60,483 nucleotides of DNA from Bryobacterales bacterium (lineage in GTDB: Bacteria; Acidobacteriota; Terriglobia; Bryobacterales; Bryobacteraceae). Below are positions 1 through 9,331 of this stretch, in pieces. Position numbers and translations under genes: made by a program. Each line of letters starts with the position of its first letter. The stretch's first letter is position 1. The DNA is taken from contig JAEUQC010000180.1 in NCBI GenBank assembly GCA_016789905.1, positions 1-60,483 on the forward strand. The letters run 5' to 3'. The notes beneath the pieces are model-generated. The model saw nothing but the letters and a program-made list of their open reading frames with translations. It had not been told where the DNA came from and made no database searches.

Positions 1-2473
1 TCCCTACGCCGAAAAATGCCGAAGTCTGCACTCCCACGAAGTTCTCCAAATTCGTGTGATTGAAGAAATTGAATGCGTCAATGCTCAGTTCCACATTACG
101 CGAGGTGTGCGCCTTTCCCCGGTCCAGTATGCGCGGGGCCCGGAAGAGCTTTGTCAGGCGAAGATCCACGGTCACCAGGCCGGGACCCTGGCCCGAATTG
201 CGAGACACGCCGTTTGGCCGGTCGTTAACTACAGTGTCTCCGTTGCCGTCACGCCCGGTCGTCACGTTGTACGGCATGCCCGATGCCAAGGAAACAAAAC
301 TGCCGGCGCGAATGCCCATCGGCAGTTCTACCATCGCTGTGGCATTCAAACGGTGACGCTGATCATAATTCGAACGGCCCCACTCCGGACGGGAGTCGTA
401 CGCATCTGCCGTCAACTCGAATGCTCCCACCGTATCATCTTTGGTCTCTGACAACGCATACTGAGCCATAGCCGTAAGCCGCTTGCCCACGTTGCCACGC
501 CATGTTACGGTCATCGCTCCGCTATTCATCGACGCCGACGATTCGACCTGCCTCACCTGCAGCACCCCCCCATCTGGCCGCACGCCATTCACAGGCGCGT
601 TCGCATTTCTGGAACGTAACAGGTGGCGCCCGCGGAGGAGTTGGTATTCGACCGCCAGGGTGTTCCGCTTCCACACCTCCCGCTCAACGCCGAGACTGGC
701 CATCGTCAGCACGGGGCTGACAAGATGGAACGTGCGGGTGACGCTAGGGGGCGGCAATAGCCCAGCGCCGGCGCCGGATAGCGGATAGGAAACGTTCTGG
801 AAAATCGACTCTCGCAGCCGTACGCCATCAAACAGAGCCACGCGACGATTGACGTCCTCCGTGACGCGTTCATGGAAAACCCCAGCGCCGCCGCGGATGA
901 CGAACTTACTCTTGCCGGGGCTGTAGGCAAACCCGATGCGAGGCGCGAAGTTGTTCGTGTCGGGAACGTCAGATTGCCAGGCGTAGCGGAGACCATAGGT
1001 CAGTTGCAGGCCATGGAAGAGCAGGAACTCGTCTTGAACAAACCCAGCGGTTTCATGTTGCGCCGTACCAATGGCGGGGTCGCCTTGGGTTATCCGGAAA
1101 AGCAACGCCTGGCGCGTGCCGAAGGCGTCCAGGCCGGCAAACTCGTAGGTGCCGCCGAAATTGGTGCGCTCAACAGAGTGGAAGAACGCGGGCCGCGCTT
1201 CCACTCCAAAACGAAGTGTGTGCCGTCCAATGGCCATGGATGCGTAGTTCTGAACGCGCACGGAGTTCTCGTTCCTTAGGCGGTAGGTTTGCGCAGGACC
1301 ACCAGTGAAAGCACCGTGAACAACAATGGCCGGTTGCGACGCGGTCAGCCCGCGCTCGGTCTCCTCTTTCTGAGCGACAAAACGGAAGTCATTCAGAAGC
1401 TTTCCGAAAAACAAAGCGCGGTCAGAAAACTGGGCGCGCTGGGCACGCTCTGCCGAAGGCGCGCCCTGTTCGGCGAGTTTCAATCCGCCCGCACCGCGAT
1501 TCTCTTCGTTCTGGCGCAGCAGGCTGAACTGCAGTTGAAGCTGGTGGATCTCGCCCTGGCTTTCGTAGCGGCCCAGGAAGCGCGTGCGGCGCTCCGGGAC
1601 GGGCACGTTTTGCACCAATGGCCCAGCGGGGACTCTTGCGTTCACTACCGTATTCTCGTTGTTCCGCAGGTGTTCCGCGTTGATGTAGAAAGACGATTTC
1701 TGGCGCGTTACGGGCCCGCTCAAATTGAAATCCATCAACTCCCTGGAAAGGCCGGGGCGGGTGGCGGCGAAGGCGTTCCGTGCGTCTAAGACAGAATTGC
1801 GAGCTGAGACGCCGAACGCGCCTCGCCAACGTTTGAGCGAACCTTCCTGCCCATAAACCTCCAGTCTCGCCTTCCCCGGGCGACGGAACTGCAGCGCATA
1901 GGGGTTTCGATTCACGCGTATGCGGCGGATGGCGCTGGCTGGCATGGCGGATGCACTGGTTTCAACGCCGTCAACCGTGATATTGACGCCTTCCCCGCCC
2001 TGCGCCGATGGAGAAAGGAAACCCGCCGCAACGCTCAACGCGTTTCCACCCGGTGCCGGAATGGCATCAAGGAACTCCTCTTCGAAGTTCAGCCGATCCG
2101 CATTCCGGTCCGCGCTGACAGCCTGTTCAGCCACCTTGCTGGAGGAAGCCGCAACTGTGACACTCTCCGTCTGCACCGCCACCTGCAACTGGATTTCGAG
2201 CGTTACAGGGCCGCCCGAAACCTTAAGTTTCTTTTCTACGGGCGCAAGTTTTTTGGCTTCCGCGCGCAACTTGTAGGCGCCATCAGCAACGGCGGAGAAG
2301 GTGAAGCCGCCGTCGCTCGCGGTGACCGCGGCAGAATCCGTGATTCCATCGCGTACCAAAGTGAGTTTCGCTTTTGCCACTGGGGCTCCCGTTGCGTCGA
2401 TGACGGTACCGCGCACGGTATGTTGCGCGTGAAGCGCAACGCTCAGGACAAGGATCGAGACAAGACGGGTCAT
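1..2473 (-). CDS. Oar-like TonB-dependent outer-membrane receptor (3' end cut off)
   Basis: The reading frame is open from an ATG at 2473 to the window edge, about 824 codons, so the C-terminal end lies outside. It starts with a signal peptide (MTRLVSILVLSVALHAQ), then a carboxypeptidase-regulatory-like beta domain (HTVRGTVIDATGAPVAKAKL, about residues 20-100). A plug-like stretch with VDGVETSASAMPASAIRRI follows, then a long barrel region rich in aromatic beta strands, including FGVEARPAF and NNFAPRIGFAYSPGKS. The last visible residues (SIDAFNFFNHTNLENF) are typical of the end of Oar-family barrels, so little is missing. Such proteins sit in the outer membrane and take up or export large substrates. 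The ATG overlaps the stop of the ABC exporter by 4 nt (ATGA), so it is the last visible gene of the glycan operon and may pass or bind that glycan. The substrate is inferred only from context. Confidence 0.9.
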   Translation of the reverse strand, partial: MTRLVSILVLSVALHAQHTVRGTVIDATGAPVAKAKLTLVRDGITDSAAVTASDGGFTFSAVADGAYKLRAEAKKLAPVEKKLKVSGGPVTLEIQLQVAVQTESVTVAASSSKVAEQAVSADRNADRLNFEEEFLDAIPAPGGNALSVAAGFLSPSAQGGEGVNITVDGVETSASAMPASAIRRIRVNRNPYALQFRRPGKARLEVYGQEGSLKRWRGAFGVSARNSVLDARNAFAATRPGLSRELMDFNLSGPVTRQKSSFYINAEHLRNNENTVVNARVPAGPLVQNVPVPERRTRFLGRYESQGEIHQLQLQFSLLRQNEENRGAGGLKLAEQGAPSAERAQRAQFSDRALFFGKLLNDFRFVAQKEETERGLTASQPAIVVHGAFTGGPAQTYRLRNENSVRVQNYASMAIGRHTLRFGVEARPAFFHSVERTNFGGTYEFAGLDAFGTRQALLFRITQGDPAIGTAQHETAGFVQDEFLLFHGLQLTYGLRYAWQSDVPDTNNFAPRIGFAYSPGKSKFVIRGGAGVFHERVTEDVNRRVALFDGVRLRESIFQNVSYPLSGAGAGLLPPPSVTRTFHLVSPVLTMASLGVEREVWKRNTLAVEYQLLRGRHLLRSRNANAPVNGVRPDGGVLQVRQVESSASMNSGAMTVTWRGNVGKRLTAMAQYALSETKDDTVGAFELTADAYDSRPEWGRSNYDQRHRLNATAMVELPMGIRAGSFVSLASGMPYNVTTGRDGNGDTVVNDRPNGVSRNSGQGPGLVTVDLRLTKLFRAPRILDRGKAHTSRNVELSIDAFNFFNHTNLENFVGVQTSAFFGVG

Positions 2474-4278
2474 CGCGCAACGGCCTCCATGCCGTGAATC
2501 TGCTGCAATTGAAATAGTTCCCAGTACGGGCCTTTTCGGTGAAGCAACTCGGCGTGGCTGCCGCTTTCGGCGAGTTGGCCGTTTCGCAGAACGAGCACGC
2601 GGTCGAATTGGTCCATATGGGTGAAATGGTGTGCGATCATGAGCGCGGTGCGGCCGCGCTGCAGAGCGGCGATGGACTGGTGGATGAGAGAGGCAGATTC
2701 GGCGTCCACAGCCGCGGTTGGTTCATCCAAGAGAAGAAGCGACGGCCGCTTCAAAAACGCCCGTGTCAGGCAGAGCCGTTGGCGCTGGCCGCCGGAGAGA
2801 GTTGCCGCGCGCTCGGTGAGAATCGTGTCGTATCCATTTGGCAGGGCGGCAATGAAGTCATGGGCCGCGGACCACCGTGCCGCGTTCTCGATCTCCGCGC
2901 GGGTCGCCTCCGGCTTGCCGTAGGCGAGATTCTCGGCCACCGTCGCGCCGAACAGTAGCGAATCCTGCATTACCAATCCGATCTGGCGGCGATACGCTTC
3001 GCCGTCAAACTCGCGAATGTCCTTTCCATCAACGCGGATGACGCCCGACTGGGGCTGGTAAAACCGGAGGAGCAGGTTAGCGATCGTCGACTTGCCAGCC
3101 CCGGAGCCGCCGGCCAGCGCTACGTGTTCGCCCGGCAGAATACGGAACGAAAGGTTCCGCAGCACGGGTGTTCCCCCTGGATAGGAGAAGGTCACATTGT
3201 CGAACTCAATGTCGCCACGCAGGCAACCGGGGTCGATACCGCCTACGCGGTTGGCGTCGTCGGCTTCAGTGGCAAGAATCTGTTCGATTCTTTCGGCACT
3301 TGCCATTGCTTTTGAAAACTGAGTGGACAACTTTGCCAGGTGGCGCAGCGGCTTGTACATGGCACTGAGGTACGCTGAAAAGACCAGCAGATCGCCGGGA
3401 GTGATTTCCCGCCACAGCGCGAGCAGAGCACCAAACAAGACGGCCGCCCATACACCGAAGGCGTTGACGAGTTCCACGGTGCGGCTGGCGGCGGCCTCCA
3501 CGCGCGCGGTCCGGATGCTTTCGTCCAGCGTCTCCGCGCTTTCCTTGGCGAAGCGCTCTTCCTCCAACCGTTCCCTGGCGAAGGCGCGGACGAGCGGCGT
3601 AAGATGGAGCACCTCGCCGATGTGCGCGGCAACGCGGCCTTCGCGCTCCCGCTGCCGGCGCGCGGACCGTTTGCCGCGCCGGTAGATGGTAAAAATTGTC
3701 CAGCAGAGAAGCGGCAGTGTTACCGCCGCGATCAGCGCCAGCCGCCCATTCAACACGATCAGCACAGCACACATCCCGGCAAGCGTCAGTGCGTGCCCTA
3801 ACAACTCCAACAGACCGCTGGCAAAGACGTCCTTGAGAACGGAAGTGTCCGAGGTGATCTTCGCCAGCAGGTCTCCCGCGCGGGTCCCGTGATGGAACGA
3901 AAGTGATAGACGCTGCAAGTGACGGAACAGTTCCTGCCGCAACTTATGCACGAGTTCGTAACCGATACGGGAGGTCAAGAACACCTGAAGATAGGCGAAC
4001 CCGCCCTTGACGGCGGCGATCACCAGAATCGCCGAAGAAAGCAGAACGATAGAGAATTCCGGCCGGCTTCGCAGTGCGCCTTCCAATCGGTGGAAGAGCG
4101 TTGGCAGCGGTTTTTGGAGCAGTACGTGATCGAGTATCACCTTGAGCGGCCAAGGCGCCAGCAATTCCGCGGCGGCATAGCCGCCGATGCCCACCGCGCC
4201 TAGCGCCAGCGGGCCGAGATTGGCTCGCAGGTGGCCGCGCAGAAACGCCGTAAACCGCCTCAATTTGCGTTGCGGCAC
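2470..4278 (-). CDS. MsbA/PglK-type ABC exporter, fused permease and ATPase
   Basis: A 602-residue half-transporter that would work as a homodimer in the inner membrane. Residues 1-330 form the six-helix ABC exporter domain. Residues 350-595 are the nucleotide-binding domain, with Walker A GGSGAGKST (about 391-398), Q-loop VMQDS, signature LSGGQRQRL (494-502), Walker B LLLLDEPTAAVD (515-526) and the H-loop histidine in MIAHH (550). All ATPase residues are present, so it should be active. It overlaps the upstream deacetylase by 19 nt and the downstream receptor by 4 nt. Among glycosyltransferases and sugar-modifying enzymes it is best read as the flippase for a lipid-linked or free oligosaccharide. 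A drug or lipid exporter is the alternative reading. Confidence 0.92.
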   Translation of the reverse strand: MPQRKLRRFTAFLRGHLRANLGPLALGAVGIGGYAAAELLAPWPLKVILDHVLLQKPLPTLFHRLEGALRSRPEFSIVLLSSAILVIAAVKGGFAYLQVFLTSRIGYELVHKLRQELFRHLQRLSLSFHHGTRAGDLLAKITSDTSVLKDVFASGLLELLGHALTLAGMCAVLIVLNGRLALIAAVTLPLLCWTIFTIYRRGKRSARRQREREGRVAAHIGEVLHLTPLVRAFARERLEEERFAKESAETLDESIRTARVEAAASRTVELVNAFGVWAAVLFGALLALWREITPGDLLVFSAYLSAMYKPLRHLAKLSTQFSKAMASAERIEQILATEADDANRVGGIDPGCLRGDIEFDNVTFSYPGGTPVLRNLSFRILPGEHVALAGGSGAGKSTIANLLLRFYQPQSGVIRVDGKDIREFDGEAYRRQIGLVMQDSLLFGATVAENLAYGKPEATRAEIENAARWSAAHDFIAALPNGYDTILTERAATLSGGQRQRLCLTRAFLKRPSLLLLDEPTAAVDAESASLIHQSIAALQRGRTALMIAHHFTHMDQFDRVLVLRNGQLAESGSHAELLHRKGPYWELFQLQQIHGMEAVAR

Positions 4279-4976
4279 AGGTCCCCCAGCTTGTGAAATC
4301 GCGCCGCGGAACGAACGGCATCAAGCAACTGTTCCACCATGGCAAATGCCTCTGGGCGCATCACTTTGTGGTGCAGCAGAATCCCTACAGGAGCGCGCTC
4401 CCCCGCCCAGCGGAGGATCTCTTCGCCGAGACTCCGCGGACTCTTGAGCGCCGCGCCGCCCTTCCAGGTGAACAAGTCAACGGCGATAGAAACCTCCGGA
4501 AGCGAAACGCCCAATGCGCCGCCGGCGCGTTCCCTTGAGAGAGCACAAAAACCCAACTCCCGCAGCACTTCGGCGGTAATCGGTGTGCAGCGGTTCCAAG
4601 GCGGTGTGAAGACGGGCGCCACCGGAGTCTCGACCATATCCGCCAGCCGCGCCCAGCCTTGCGCGATGTCAGTTCGCTGCGCGTCCATGTCCCGGCTAAC
4701 GCCAAACTCGCATTTGCGTCCGGTGCGTTCATGGTTCTCGTGCCTCCAGCCATGCTGATGCAGTTCCAGCCATTCGCCTGAATCCGCGGCCCGGCGAAGC
4801 GTCTGCGCACCAGGTCTTGTCAGCGTTCCGGGAATTACTGCAAGGCTAATCGGCACGCCACGGTTGCCGAAGATCTTTAACAAGCGATGCAGCTCCGGCA
4901 AGTCGTCATCGGCGTCGTCATCGCGAAAGAACAGATCCAGTGGCATACCGCGCAGAGCGCTAAACATAGGCAGCAA
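4260..4976 (-). CDS. Polysaccharide deacetylase-like (NodB-fold) protein
   Basis: A 238-residue cytoplasmic-looking protein with no signal peptide. Near the N terminus it has FFRDDDADDD, which matches the metal-binding Asp pair of the NodB fold. It then has ELHQHGWRHENHE (about 71-83), with the H-x3-H metal motif at H75 and H79, and FTPPWNRCTP followed by ILLHHKVM near the C terminus, as in carbohydrate esterase 4-like proteins. It probably removes acetyl groups from an amino sugar during glycan assembly. A second start, MPLDLFF at residue 11, would remove the overlap with the upstream glycosyltransferase and is possible. As called it overlaps that gene by 17 nt and the ABC exporter by 19 nt, so expression is likely coupled. 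Confidence 0.82.
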   Translation of the reverse strand: MLPMFSALRGMPLDLFFRDDDADDDLPELHRLLKIFGNRGVPISLAVIPGTLTRPGAQTLRRAADSGEWLELHQHGWRHENHERTGRKCEFGVSRDMDAQRTDIAQGWARLADMVETPVAPVFTPPWNRCTPITAEVLRELGFCALSRERAGGALGVSLPEVSIAVDLFTWKGGAALKSPRSLGEEILRWAGERAPVGILLHHKVMRPEAFAMVEQLLDAVRSAARFHKLGDLCRNAN

Positions 4977-6117
4977 CCTCCCGGCAGGCGCGGCTCAGCA
5001 GTTCCGCGGTGTGAGCCACACCGTTCAGGTCTAGGGCAGAGGCACCGGTGCGGCGCGGCTGTAGCAACGCAGACCGTATTCGCGCCGAAAACCGCCCGGG
5101 CGCCATGTCTTCATCCCTGAGCACGCCGAGCAACCCAAGCCTTTCGAGTTTGACGGCGCGGATCGTCTGTTCCTCATTCCCGTTTCCGGTGAATGGCTGC
5201 ACCAGTGCGCGCACGCCCGTGCTCAGAATATTCATGCATGTGTTGTAACCGGCCATGCTAATCAGCAGGTCCGCACTCGCCAATTCCTCTACGAAGCGGG
5301 TCGCGAAGCGCTCTAAACGAACCCACGGCGCCCCGACTGCCAATTGCACAAGTTGATCGAATTCCTCGTCCGGCAGGTAGGGCCCGGAATAGACACGCAA
5401 CTGGTGCGGCGTGGCGGTGGCCAACACGCGGCTGACCTGGATAGCGCTGGCGAGCAGAGAGAATCCAACCCGCCCGCCACCGGCGCTGGCGATCAACAGC
5501 GGTTCCGTTGAAGTACGCCCGGCGGGTTCCGCCGCGGGAAGGGGTTCGGTGACGAAGCCGGTATAACGCACGGGACAGCGAAGATCGCTGGCGCGCAGAA
5601 AGGTCTCGTCAAGCGCCTGAAACGCGGGGTCGGAATGAACGAGCACGAGATCGAAGAACTGGTTAAGCTGGCGGCACGCCTGCTCCTCGTGCCGCGCCTG
5701 ATCCCGTTTGCCCACAAGTATGTCCCTCACGCTGGAGACAACCAGGCACCGGCGGCCGCGCTGCGCGATTTCCTCCAGCAAGGGAACCAATTCAAACGCA
5801 AATTTCCGCCTGCCGAATGGAAACATTTCGATTATCAGTACAGCCGGGTCCTCTCTTTCAAGCAGCGTCAACAGCAAGTCCCGGCGCTCCTGTTTCACCG
5901 CTTCGGACGCATCAATACCGGCAAAGGCCGCGTCGGACCGAATGGGCGGCAACTGCACCACGCGCACACAATCCGGAAACGCGAAGCCGTCGACAGGTTC
6001 GCCTCCGTTTACGAAGCACACATCGAAATCGCCAAGCCCCCTAACGATTTCCCTGCTTCTCACCATGTGCCCCATCCCGAGAACGTGCTGGCAATAGAAC
6101 AGAACCTTCGGTTTCAA
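4960..6117 (-). CDS. MurG-like (COG4671-type) glycosyltransferase B
   Basis: A 385-residue GT-B fold protein. The N terminus MKPKVLFYCQHVLGMGHMVR carries the GxGHxxR loop of MurG-like acceptor domains, and SMAGYNTCMNILSTGVRALV (about 290-310) is the donor-binding G/E-type segment that distinguishes this group. It would transfer a sugar from a nucleotide donor to a growing glycan on the cytoplasmic face of the membrane. It is a paralog of the glycosyltransferase at 12182-13414 in the same operon. They share the GxG loop, the LVLVHSDPAF/SVLILGGPAVF-type middle and the SMAGYNT motif, so the pathway seems to use two related transferases. The start forms an ATGA overlap with the kinase gene upstream. 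Confidence 0.85.
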   Translation of the reverse strand: MKPKVLFYCQHVLGMGHMVRSREIVRGLGDFDVCFVNGGEPVDGFAFPDCVRVVQLPPIRSDAAFAGIDASEAVKQERRDLLLTLLEREDPAVLIIEMFPFGRRKFAFELVPLLEEIAQRGRRCLVVSSVRDILVGKRDQARHEEQACRQLNQFFDLVLVHSDPAFQALDETFLRASDLRCPVRYTGFVTEPLPAAEPAGRTSTEPLLIASAGGGRVGFSLLASAIQVSRVLATATPHQLRVYSGPYLPDEEFDQLVQLAVGAPWVRLERFATRFVEELASADLLISMAGYNTCMNILSTGVRALVQPFTGNGNEEQTIRAVKLERLGLLGVLRDEDMAPGRFSARIRSALLQPRRTGASALDLNGVAHTAELLSRACREVAAYV

Positions 6118-8327
6118 TGCATTTCCTCCACCATGCGGAGCGTCCGTTCCACTCCGGCTTCAAAATCAGGCCTCAACTGCAACAGGCCGCGATAGGCCCG
6201 CGTCAACAGGCGCGCAGCCGTATGCCACCGCAGCCGGTCCGCCGGCACAGCACAGCCGGGCGCTGCCGCATAGGCCGCCAGCAACCAATGGACGACGTCC
6301 CCCGTGGCGCCGGTGTCCAGCGGATCGGTGCGTAAGGCGGCAATAAAGTTTCCAAAATCCTCGGCGGTATCGCCGTAGCCGATTTCGTCGAAGTCGAAAA
6401 GCACGACATCATCAGTGCTCGCCATGAACTGACCAAGGTGCAGGTCACCGTGCACAATGCCTGTCTGCGGCGCAGTGAGGCCGGCCATTGCGTCGCCCAG
6501 GCGCTCGGTTGCGCACAGCAGCCTCGCGGATAACTCCGGAACGAAAACGGCGAGTTTGCTAACCTTGTGCCGTAGCTCGGCGAACTGCTCGGCCAGGGTT
6601 TCCCGCGGGGGACAAGGAATGCCGCTTTGGTGCAACTGACGTAGGCGGCGCGCGGCGATCGCAACCAGCGCCGGCGCGTCGGGCCCCGTCATCCGCTGGC
6701 CCAGCGGATGGCCGGCAAACGCCTCCTGCCAGACAGTGCGTACCGGCGCGGAGTAGCCTAGCGGCGACGGTATCGGCAACCCCGCGGCGGCCAGCAAGCG
6801 GAACCGTTCGTCAACAACGCGGCCGGTTTCCCCCGCGTAGGTCTTGCCGAAAACCGTGCGTCGGCCGGCGGCGGTTTCCAACTCATAGCGAGCCGTTAAA
6901 CGTTGTCCGGGCCGGTAGTTCAACACTTGAACACCCACCCGTTCCGCCTCCACCGGCAAGTGCCGGCGCACCGCGCCGGCATCGGCGACTTCCGCCATCC
7001 ACGGCGCCGCCGGATCGTTAGGGAAAACCCACGATGAAGTCCTAGCGCCAATCCGTTCCACCTGGATCCGGCCGTTCTCGCGCCACGCCACCGTTACCTC
7101 TGACCTGCGCCAGGACGCGGCCTTGCGATAGGTCTTGAAATACACATCCAGAACTTCGCCGCGCCGTCCGCGGGCCGCTCGCTCGAACCACTCTAGAGTT
7201 CCCTGTGCCGACGTCTCCCGTAATAACCGCTCAGCCGTTTCTGCAAGTTCGGCGGCGACATCTCCCTTTCGCCGGGAAACGGAGCGGGGAACTCGTTCGT
7301 GCAATAGTGCCCGCGCGGTTGCTTCGGCCAAAGCCCGTTCTGTAACGTCCCAGGGCACAAGGGCGGCATAAGTTTCGCGAAACTCCGCTACAACACGGTC
7401 CACGCAGGAAACGGTGGCTTCGCCTAGCAATGCGCGATGGTAGAGGCTGGCGGCGAAACTGCCAAGCTCGGCCACCGGATCCCCGGCGTGAACCGTGTCC
7501 AGATCGATGAGCGCCGCTGTGCCCGCGTGGAGCAGAAAATTCTTCAAATGCAGGTCGCCATGCACGGTTGCCGCAACACCAGAGAGATTGGCTGTCGCGA
7601 CTTCCAAACCCTCAGACGGTTGCGTGTGAAACTCCGCCAGCGCCTTCGCGCACGGCGTCAAGTCATCAGTCAGCGCCGCAGCGGCGCCGGGGATTTCGTC
7701 CTGCCACAGCGTCTTCGTAGGAGCGTGGTAGTAAACACTCCGCCCGAACTTGCGTCCAAGTGAATAGGCGCGCGCTGCTTCGTCGCCGCACTGCAGCTTT
7801 CCATACAAAACGCGTTCGCCCGCCTGCACACGCACCGTACAGCCATGTTCCGGGACGTATCGGACGACCTCCGAGCGGACGTCCCCGACGTGTTCCACTC
7901 CAAGCACTCCTGGCAGAATCTCAAGCCGCAACCGGCTTACGTCGAGCAACACTTCCAGCCCTCGCAACTTTCGCTCATTTGGGAACGCCCAGACCACCAG
8001 GCCCAGTCGCGCCATATGTGCCAGGGCTGGCCCAGCCGCGACATCGGTCAATGGCTGCGCCTTTGCCTTCTCCCATCGCATCGCGCTGCCGCCCTCGCCA
8101 TAGGCACGGGCGCAGAGAGTCTGCCGCAGTTGGCTGCCCCGTTCCCGGTCCGCAATCACCAGTTCGTAGCGCACCAGGCAGTTCTTCCCGGGCTTGTGCC
8201 GCACCATGCCGATTTCGCAACGCAGCGGTTTATACGCGCCGCCGGCACGTACCCACTCCCGCGAGAACTCGGCAAGCATCGCCTCCGGATCGAGAAGGAT
8301 TTCCAACTGGGGCAGGTGCGGATCCAT
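6114..8327 (-). CDS. Tandem APH-type phosphotransferase (two kinase domains)
   Basis: A 737-residue protein with two aminoglycoside-phosphotransferase-like kinase domains in series. Each has a recognisable N-lobe segment (MVRHKPGKNCLVRYEL in the first, VLNYRPGQRLTARYEL in the second) and a catalytic loop (VHGDLHLKNFLLH near residue 256, VHGDLHLGQFMAS near 626). Each is followed by an acidic metal loop (LIDLDTV and LFDFDEIG). Both catalytic Asp residues are present, so both halves may be active. The start at 8327 is chosen because it makes a TGATG junction with the epimerase stop. An in-frame ATG 39 nt upstream would overlap that gene more deeply. The context suggests a sugar or glycan kinase rather than drug resistance. 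The substrate is unknown. Confidence 0.88.
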   Translation of the reverse strand: MDPHLPQLEILLDPEAMLAEFSREWVRAGGAYKPLRCEIGMVRHKPGKNCLVRYELVIADRERGSQLRQTLCARAYGEGGSAMRWEKAKAQPLTDVAAGPALAHMARLGLVVWAFPNERKLRGLEVLLDVSRLRLEILPGVLGVEHVGDVRSEVVRYVPEHGCTVRVQAGERVLYGKLQCGDEAARAYSLGRKFGRSVYYHAPTKTLWQDEIPGAAAALTDDLTPCAKALAEFHTQPSEGLEVATANLSGVAATVHGDLHLKNFLLHAGTAALIDLDTVHAGDPVAELGSFAASLYHRALLGEATVSCVDRVVAEFRETYAALVPWDVTERALAEATARALLHERVPRSVSRRKGDVAAELAETAERLLRETSAQGTLEWFERAARGRRGEVLDVYFKTYRKAASWRRSEVTVAWRENGRIQVERIGARTSSWVFPNDPAAPWMAEVADAGAVRRHLPVEAERVGVQVLNYRPGQRLTARYELETAAGRRTVFGKTYAGETGRVVDERFRLLAAAGLPIPSPLGYSAPVRTVWQEAFAGHPLGQRMTGPDAPALVAIAARRLRQLHQSGIPCPPRETLAEQFAELRHKVSKLAVFVPELSARLLCATERLGDAMAGLTAPQTGIVHGDLHLGQFMASTDDVVLFDFDEIGYGDTAEDFGNFIAALRTDPLDTGATGDVVHWLLAAYAAAPGCAVPADRLRWHTAARLLTRAYRGLLQLRPDFEAGVERTLRMVEEMH

Positions 8328-9331
8328 CACGCCGCCACCGCCGCCGTATTCCGCCGCCGCAGCCATTCCACAAAGCGGCCAATACCAGTTTCAATCGGCG
8401 TCTCCGGGGCATAGCCAAACAGCCGCCGCGCCTTTTCAATGTTGGCGTGCGTGAGCGGCAAATCCCCCGGCTGCTCCGGTTGACGGTCAATAGTGGCACG
8501 TTCGCCGATCGCCTCTTCCAGCGCACTGATCAACCGGCTAAGCGATATGCATTCGGATTCACCGAGATTGACCACTTCGAACGGCGTCCCGCCTTCCACG
8601 GTGTAGCGCATTGCGCCCCCGATGCCCTGCAGGATGTCGCCGATGTAGGTGTAGTCGCGCAAGGTTGAGCCATCGCCGAATACTGGAATGGGACGGCGCG
8701 CCAGAATCGAATTCGCGAACTTGTGAATCGCCAAGTCCGGCCGTTGGCGTTCGCCGTAGACCGTGAAGAAGCGCAGACATACGATGCGCATTCCATAGAG
8801 ATGCGAGTAGGAATGCGCCATAAGTTCGCCGGCCGCCTTCGTCGCCGCGTAAGGAGAAATGGGCATCAGCGCGGCGTCCTCACGAAATGGCGGCACTGCC
8901 ACCGGACCGTATACCGAACTCGACGAAGCGAACACGAAGCTCTTGCACTCCTGCTCCCGCGCCAGTTCGAGCAGGTTGAGCGTACCGCCCATATTCACGT
9001 CCTGGTAGAGCCGCGCATCCACTAGCGAGGGCCGCACGCCGGCCCGCGCCGCCAGATGCACCACGCAATCAAACCGCTCTTCGCGAGCCAACTGCCGCAG
9101 CCTGTCGCGGTCGCGAATGTCGGCCACTTGCAGGCGGAATGCGGGGTGCGTGATGGAGGAGGCGAGGTTCTCCCATTTGCGCCTCGGGTCGTAGTAGTCG
9201 TTGAAATCGTCAATGGCCACAACGCGTTCCGCCCCGCCGCGCAGCAACTGTTCGACGACGTGGCTGCCGATAAAGCCGGCTCCGCCGGTGACCAGGAAAC
9301 GGCGCAATGCGCCGGGAGTCCGCAAACTCAT
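8327..9331 (-). CDS. NAD-dependent sugar epimerase (UDP-glucuronate 4-epimerase-like)
   Basis: A 334-residue extended short-chain dehydrogenase. The N terminus FLVTGGAGFIGSHVVEQLL holds the NAD-binding GxxGxxG motif. FASSSSVYGP and the YAATK motif give the catalytic Ser/Thr, Tyr and Lys, and LRFFTVYGERQRPDLAIHKF is a hallmark of UDP-glucuronate or UDP-galacturonate 4-epimerases. It most likely interconverts UDP-glucuronate and UDP-galacturonate, supplying the uronic acid donor for the operon. This agrees with the uronate-type lyase encoded just upstream. A UDP-glucose or dTDP-sugar epimerase is possible. The start overlaps the lyase stop as ATGA and its own stop shares one base with the kinase start (TGATG). 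Confidence 0.88.
   Translation of the reverse strand: MSLRTPGALRRFLVTGGAGFIGSHVVEQLLRGGAERVVAIDDFNDYYDPRRKWENLASSITHPAFRLQVADIRDRDRLRQLAREERFDCVVHLAARAGVRPSLVDARLYQDVNMGGTLNLLELAREQECKSFVFASSSSVYGPVAVPPFREDAALMPISPYAATKAAGELMAHSYSHLYGMRIVCLRFFTVYGERQRPDLAIHKFANSILARRPIPVFGDGSTLRDYTYIGDILQGIGGAMRYTVEGGTPFEVVNLGESECISLSRLISALEEAIGERATIDRQPEQPGDLPLTHANIEKARRLFGYAPETPIETGIGRFVEWLRRRNTAAVAA

Noticed and set aside
6114..8327. Aminoglycoside resistance gene
   Set aside because: APH-type motifs alone do not show resistance. The tandem domains and glycan operon context point to another substrate.
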